Below are positions 5,460 to 10,004 of a stretch of DNA of 10,004 nucleotides, piece after piece. Position 1 is the stretch's first letter. Every line of letters starts with the position of its first letter. Both the position numbers and the translations under genes were made by a program. The DNA is taken from contig NZ_SBAP01000031.1 in the NCBI RefSeq assembly GCF_004134945.1, positions 1 through 10,004 of the forward strand, written 5' to 3'. Source of the stretch: Fusobacterium_C necrophorum_A. Its GTDB lineage: Bacteria > Fusobacteriota > Fusobacteriia > Fusobacteriales > Fusobacteriaceae. A model generated the notes under the pieces. That model was not told where the DNA came from, ran no database searches, and saw only the letters and a list, made by a program, of their open reading frames with translations.

Positions 5460-8400
5460 ATGAAAAAAGAAATGATTTTGACTTTATTGTGCTTGGCTTC
5501 TTTGTCTGCGATGGCGGCAACCCAAGAAGTGGAGTTGAAGCCTACAAAAATTCGGGGGGGGGGGCGACTTATAACGGCTCAGTTCTTTCTAATGAAAAGA
5601 AAAATGTAATTTTAATTACTAAAGAGGATATTGAGAAGAAAAGTTATAAAAGTCTGGTCGATATTTTTGAAGATTCCCCAGTTACTATAGTAACTCATAC
5701 ACAAGCAGGTCCCTTAATTGCATTACGTGGAAGCGGAGAAAAAACGGTCATGAGAGTAAAAGTATTATTGGATGGAACTTCCATCAGTACTATTGATGAC
5801 TCTATGGGAATCATTCCTTTTGGTGCTGTTCCGGTAAATAGTGTTGAAAAAATAGAAATTATTCCTGGAGGAGGAATTACTCTATATGGAAGCGGAAGTT
5901 CCAGTGGAGTAATTAACATTGTTACAAAATCTGACAAAGCAAAAGACTATGGGAGTGTGAATGTTACAGGGAGTTCTTTCGATACTTACAATATCAATTT
6001 TAACAAAGGAATTTCATTTGGAGAACATTTTTTTACAAATTTTGCAATAGAAGGGCAACAAGGCAAAGGATATCGAGATCAAGATAAAAATAAAAAAGTA
6101 AATGCTTTGGCTGGATTTGAGGTAAAGTTCAATGATAGGAATAAAATGAGAATCAGTGGAATGAAATACAAAGAAGATGCAGATACAACGAACGAAATCA
6201 ATATATATGATTTGAAGAAAAATCGGAGAAGGGCGGGGGATACTTTATCGAATGTGAGATCGGATAGAGATTCTCTGTCTTTGGATTACTATTATAAACC
6301 AAAAGAAAATATAGAAATTTCAACAAGCTTTAATAAGTCTAAATTTACAAGAAAGATAGGTCAGGATTCTCACCCTGTTTTTACTTTTCTTCCCTCTATT
6401 GATTTCTTTGATGATGCTTTTTCCAATACAAAAGAAAGAATTGATTTGGTTTTGGTAAATGTTCCAAGAAGTTTAGAAGGAAAATTTGAAGAAAAAATTG
6501 AGAACGCAAGGGTTAAGACAGATTATGGTTATCATAAGGGAAAGGGAAGATTTACTTTTGGATTTGATTATTTGAATCATCGACTGAAAAGAGAATCCAC
6601 TTCTATAACAGCACCTTATAATGAATATGCTAATGTAGGGTTATTGATACATAAAAAGAATGAGAGAATGTTTTCGGAAGAGAGAATCCGAGAGAATCCG
6701 GATATGCTTATAAATTATTCCACTATGCAGTCAGACAGTATCTATTCAGCACCCGAAGGTCATTATTTTAAAAACCCATTTGGAAGAGAGGGAATAGAGG
6801 ATATTTATATTGACAATCATAAATTTAAATTGGAGAAAAAATTAGCAAAGCTTCTATATCCATATGCTACTTCGGAAATGATAGAGAAATATGAAAAAGT
6901 TGCAGACACTCAAGGTGTGAGTGCATTGGTTATGCAATTTTTGTCTCAAGGAATGGATATCATGCCTATTATGACAGAGATTAACAGATGGTATCAAACA
7001 ACATTTCGAAAAGAAAAAATGAGTACACTTATCAATCCGAATACTTTAGTGGAAAAAGATGGGAAGAAGGGATTTTATGTGAAAGATATATCTTCCGATA
7101 AAGCTGAAAATGTATTTTTTGAAGTCAAGGAAAATACTACTTTTGAAGATTTTATAAGATTTGAAGAAACGTTAAACTCTCCTAAATCTAAGACGACTAG
7201 CTTTGTTTCTTCGCAAGTGGATACTAAGAAAAAATCCAATTCTTTTTATCTACATAATTCCTATGACATTACCGATAAGTTCGAATTAAGTGCAGGTCTT
7301 CGATATGAAGAAACAAAATACAAAGGAAACAGAAAAACTAGGACACATCAAATGATAAGCTTGGATCCCGGGACGGACTGGAAAAAAGAGGCATATTCCA
7401 CAATAGATGTTTTGGACATGTATACTCAAACTTCGGATATTCTATATACAGAGCGACAGAATAGAACAGAAGATCAACTTGGATTCATGATTTTGGAAAA
7501 ATTAAGAAGATTGGAGGAGTTAAAAGAAACAGGGAAAACGATAATTCCAATGGCAAATTTGCTTACAGCTTATCATAGAAAAGAAAAAAATATAGGTGGG
7601 GATATTGGCTTTACTTATAGGTTGAACGATACCAATAAAATATATGCAAAATATGAAAGAGCTTTTAATACACCTCTACCTACACAAATGACAAACAAAA
7701 CTTTTGATCCTATTCATAAAGTTAGGGTATATTGGGAAAGTAATATCCAAACAGAAAAAATGAATAATTTTGAAATTGGTTTTCGAGGAATGTTAGATCA
7801 AAATATTACCTTCTCTGCTGCAGCCTTTTTAAGTGATACCTACGATGAGATTGTATCGGTAGTGAAAGATGGAAATTCTCATGATAGAAGAGAATGGAGA
7901 TTTGTTAATATTGATAAAACAAGAAGAATGGGGATTGAATTACAATCGGAACAAAGTTTTGAACGTTTGAGGTTAAAAGAATCCATAACTTACATACATC
8001 CAAAAATTTTGTCTAATGATTTTAAAGAAGAAGTACGTAAAATTGTAAAAGAGCAAACAGAACAATTGATACATTCCAGAAGAAACTCCATAGAAAGATA
8101 TTTCCGGGAAAGTATGAGAGATATTCCGGATAGAGAAAAGATATTGAGAGAAATGAACCATTTTTATCAAGAGGAATACTATAAGAAAAATATAGGAAAT
8201 AAAGATGCTATGAAAGACTACATAGATAAATATGTGAAAGAAAAAATTGACAGTATTCTGGATGCGAGTTCCATTGAGAATTCCAGAAAAGAGAAATTAA
8301 AAGATGGAATTCGAAATAATTTGGAAAACGATAGAAATTATGTAGAGAATATTAGAAAACAATATGATTATGAATATTCTTTAGAAAATGGAGAGTTTCT

Positions 8401-8737
8401 GAAAGAAGGAGATACGATTCCATTGGCTCCGAAGATAAAAGCAACGTTCGGAGCGGATTATCAGTTTACAGATAAGTTGAAATTAGGAATGAATTTCAAC
8501 TATATCGGTTCTTATACAACAGTAGAACCGGCAAGAGGCTATGAAATTATAAAAACAAAAGTTCCTTCTCATTTGGTTTCCGATTTTTATGGAACTTATG
8601 ACTGGACAGAAGATTTTTCAATAAAATTTGGAATTAACAATGTGTTTAATCATGAATATAATTTAAGGCAAGATTCCACAACAGCTACTCCGGCACCGGG
8701 AAGAACTTACAGTGCAGGCTTTAGTTATCGTTTTTAA
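5460..8737 (+). CDS. Large TonB-dependent outer-membrane receptor, frameshifted (OFF) at a poly-G run
   Basis: Predicted to take up a scarce nutrient (such as iron complex, haem, cobalamin or metal) across the outer membrane using TonB energy; the substrate is not recognisable. Frame one gives a signal peptide (MKKEMILTLLCLASLSAMA), a possible TonB-box region EVELKPTKI, then 11 G at 5554-5564, after which it stops at 5609 (49 residues). The rest lies in another frame, open to 8737. A run of 12 G (or 9) joins both into about 1,092 residues. Joined numbering: plug about 50-160 with LVDIFEDSP, RGSGEK, VLLDGTS, VEKIEIIPGG, LYGSGSSSGVINIVTK; barrel from about 165, ending AGFSYRF with the terminal F typical of BamA substrates. 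The family is usually 600-900 residues; the excess is long loops near 380-585, 630-704 and 850-979. The downstream frame shows no decay, which favours a switch over a dead gene; sequencing error in the G run is the alternative. Confidence 0.88.
5554..5564 (+). repeat. Poly-G run of 11: probable phase-variation switch
   Basis: Eleven consecutive G in an AT-rich gene, at codons 32-35 between the possible TonB box and the plug. As read, the frame leads to a stop at 5609. Lengths of 9 or 12 connect the signal peptide to the receptor. Slipped-strand change of such G runs is a known on/off switch for surface proteins in Neisseria, Campylobacter and Helicobacter. The residues made here (R-G-G or R-G-G-G) fall in a linker, so length change by whole codons should be tolerated. 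Confidence 0.85.
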
Positions 8738-8792
8738 TAGACTTTGAGTGATTGAAAAAAGATATTATTATAATTGAAACTAACCTTATGCA

Positions 8793-8830
8793 GTGTTCTT
8801 TCTCCGATTTGTTTCTGACAGAAAAAGCAC
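8793..8830 (+). other. Weak long-loop hairpin between receptor and small gene
   Basis: GTGTTCTTTCT (8793-8803) can pair with AGAAAAAGCAC (8820-8830), with one mismatch and one G-U pair, across a 16-base loop. No T-run follows, so it is not a normal terminator. The 131-base spacer (8738-8868) also has a TATAAT at 8769-8774 with only a poor -35 (TTGAGT, 19 bases upstream). The next gene may be read from here or by read-through from the receptor. Confidence 0.25.
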
Positions 8831-8868
8831 TTGTCCTTAAGAGCTGATATGAAAAAATAGGACTGACA

Positions 8869-9177
8869 ATGGAAATAGATTTATCCTATATTCCCAAAGA
8901 GATACAGGAATATCTATATCAGCAATCTGAAGAAATGGAATTAATCTTAAAACCAAGTGATGCTAGAGCACTTCATCTGATGAACAGACAGCAAGAGCTG
9001 AATCAAGAGCTGCTTACAACATACTTGTTGAATTTGAAAAAACCGAAGATGAAAGAGTATCAGAATATCAAGCTATCTCAGAGTGTCTACAAAAAGTTTT
9101 TTCACGATGAAACAAAAAAAGAAGTAGAAGAGGTTCTAGAGAAAGCTTTAGAGCTATATTTTAATCAGAAAATGTAG
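8869..9177 (+). CDS. Small protein of unknown function with a possible ribbon-helix-helix domain
   Basis: 102 residues; I do not recognise a named family. An AGGA ribosome site at 8859-8862 is 6 bases before the ATG. The N-terminal 60 residues are charged and predicted mainly helical (EIQEYLYQQSEEMELIL, ALHLMNRQQELNQELL). Residues 65-98 (from QNIKLSQS through YKKFF to EVLEKALELYF) fit the strand-helix-helix pattern of ribbon-helix-helix DNA-binding proteins, where a short strand ending in basic or polar residues is followed by two helices and a final A-x-x-x-Y/L-F/L. Such domains occur in antitoxins and small repressors. The position 73 bases upstream of an AlbA_2 protein gene would suit a regulatory pair, but that is inference. 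No toxin-like gene is seen beside it. Confidence 0.65.
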   Translation: MEIDLSYIPKEIQEYLYQQSEEMELILKPSDARALHLMNRQQELNQELLTTYLLNLKKPKMKEYQNIKLSQSVYKKFFHDETKKEVEEVLEKALELYFNQKM

Positions 9178-9211
9178 TATAATATATAATAATATTAAGA
9201 AAAATTGCAAT

Positions 9212-9232
9212 AAATATTTTAAAAAAATATTT
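9212..9232 (+). promoter_or_regulatory. AT-only inverted repeat just upstream of the AlbA_2 gene
   Basis: AAATATTTT (9212-9220) is mirrored by AAAATATTT (9224-9232) around AAA, ending 8 bases before the ribosome site GGGGG. TATAAT boxes occur at 9178-9183 and 9185-9190 without a clear -35. It may be an operator for the following gene, perhaps bound by the small upstream protein, but AT-rich chance palindromes are common here. Confidence 0.3.
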
Positions 9233-9250
9233 TCAAGAAAGGGGGATGGC

Positions 9251-10004
9251 ATGGAAAACAATCAGTTGGAATATAAATCCGATATTCCTAAAAAGCCAAA
9301 TCAATTAAAAGCAGAAATTGTATCCTTCCTTAATTCACACGGTGGAACTATATTACTTGGTGTAGATGATGATGGAAATAAAATAGAGCATAGCGAAAAA
9401 CGATACAAGCAGTGGGAAGAAATCATCAGTAATTGGATATTCAGTGCATTTTACCCAAGTGTTGTCAATTTGATTGAAATAAAAATAGATAAAGTGTTTA
9501 CTATATCTGTCAAAAAAGGAACCAATAAGCCATATTATTACAAAGACGGAGAAGGATTTAATGCCAAAGGGGTGTATATTAGAGTAGGGAGTACAAAAAG
9601 GCTTGCAAACTACGAAGAAATACAAAGAATGATGATAGCCAGCAAATCGGAGGAATATGAAAAATTATTATCCGAGAATCAAAATTTGACATTTGAATAT
9701 GTGAGGATGAAATTAAAGGAGAAAGACATAGAGTTTGATTCGAAGGGGTCTTCATTATTGAATACCGATGGAAAATACAACAATGCAGCATTGTTTCTTA
9801 GTGATCAAAATCCAACTATCAGTAAATTTGCAGTCTTCCAAGGAACTGATGTATCAATATTCTTAGATAAAAAAGAATTTACCGGTTCTATTATGAAGCA
9901 ATTGGATGATATTTTATACTTCTCAAATCTATCAAATAAAAAGAAAGTGATCATAACAGGCAAACCACAAAGAGATGAGTATGAAGATATTCCTAAAAGA
10001 GCAT
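9251..10004 (+). CDS. AlbA_2 (Schlafen-type) domain protein, likely ATP-binding regulator, N-terminal part
   Basis: The ATG at 9251 follows AAGAAAGGGGG with 5-base spacing. The frame stays open through 251 codons to the window edge, so the 3' part is missing. Residues 5-42 match the AlbA_2 pattern: LEYKSD, then a lysine-containing helix, EIVSFLNSHGGTILLGVDDDG. Residues 107-117 hold the usual closing strand (GVYIRVGSTKR). A middle region follows, and the last residues DIPKRA look like the lead-in to the HATPase-like segment of this family (usually REALxNAxxHRDY), which would start just beyond the window. Family members are putative DNA-binding regulators or RecG-like ATPases, often found in accessory or stress-linked loci; the exact function is unknown. 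It may be co-transcribed with the small gene upstream. Confidence 0.85.
   Translation, partial: MENNQLEYKSDIPKKPNQLKAEIVSFLNSHGGTILLGVDDDGNKIEHSEKRYKQWEEIISNWIFSAFYPSVVNLIEIKIDKVFTISVKKGTNKPYYYKDGEGFNAKGVYIRVGSTKRLANYEEIQRMMIASKSEEYEKLLSENQNLTFEYVRMKLKEKDIEFDSKGSSLLNTDGKYNNAALFLSDQNPTISKFAVFQGTDVSIFLDKKEFTGSIMKQLDDILYFSNLSNKKKVIITGKPQRDEYEDIPKRA

Noticed and set aside
5489..5609. Starting the receptor at the GTG at 5489 in the downstream frame
   Set aside because: It has no ribosome site and gives a protein without a signal peptide, which could not reach the outer membrane. The ATG at 5460 with AGGAGG is clearly the real start.
9353..9791. Minus-strand open frames over the AlbA_2 gene
   Set aside because: The plus strand encodes a recognisable AlbA_2 domain with a good ribosome site; the minus frames lack both.

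Overview
The window looks like a chromosomal segment of a low-GC, outer-membrane-bearing bacterium, most likely a Fusobacterium. The support is AT-rich DNA, strong GGAGG-type ribosome binding sites, clostridia-like ABC transporter proteins, and next to them a TonB-dependent outer-membrane receptor with a signal peptide and a C-terminal phenylalanine. The genus is an inference from gene content and style, not from a marker gene.

Positions 1-4745 hold a peptide-type ABC importer operon on the + strand in dppABCDF order: the 3' end of the substrate-binding protein, an intercistronic hairpin, two permeases, two ATPases and a strong terminator. The first permease gene carries a perfect, in-frame 402-bp tandem duplication. 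It repeats three membrane helices and the ATPase-contact loop, so the encoded subunit should be topologically wrong.

Positions 4746-5459 have no convincing gene. They hold two tandem hairpin-forming repeats (with a possible decayed third), a second very strong terminator, a possible structured RNA ending in a third terminator, and the promoter region of the next gene with three inverted repeats.

Positions 5460-8737 encode a very large (about 1,092 residues) TonB-dependent receptor. Its signal peptide and its plug/barrel are in different frames, separated by a run of 11 G. A run of 9 or 12 G restores one frame, so this is most simply read as a phase-variable outer-membrane receptor caught in the OFF state. 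The barrel carries unusually long, charged, partly helical loops.

Positions 8869-10004 hold a small protein with a possible C-terminal ribbon-helix-helix domain, then the first 251 codons of an AlbA_2/Schlafen-type putative ATP-binding regulator cut by the window edge.

The most notable features are two sources of genetic instability about 4 kb apart, both in nutrient-uptake genes: the poly-G switch in the receptor and the exact duplication in the permease.
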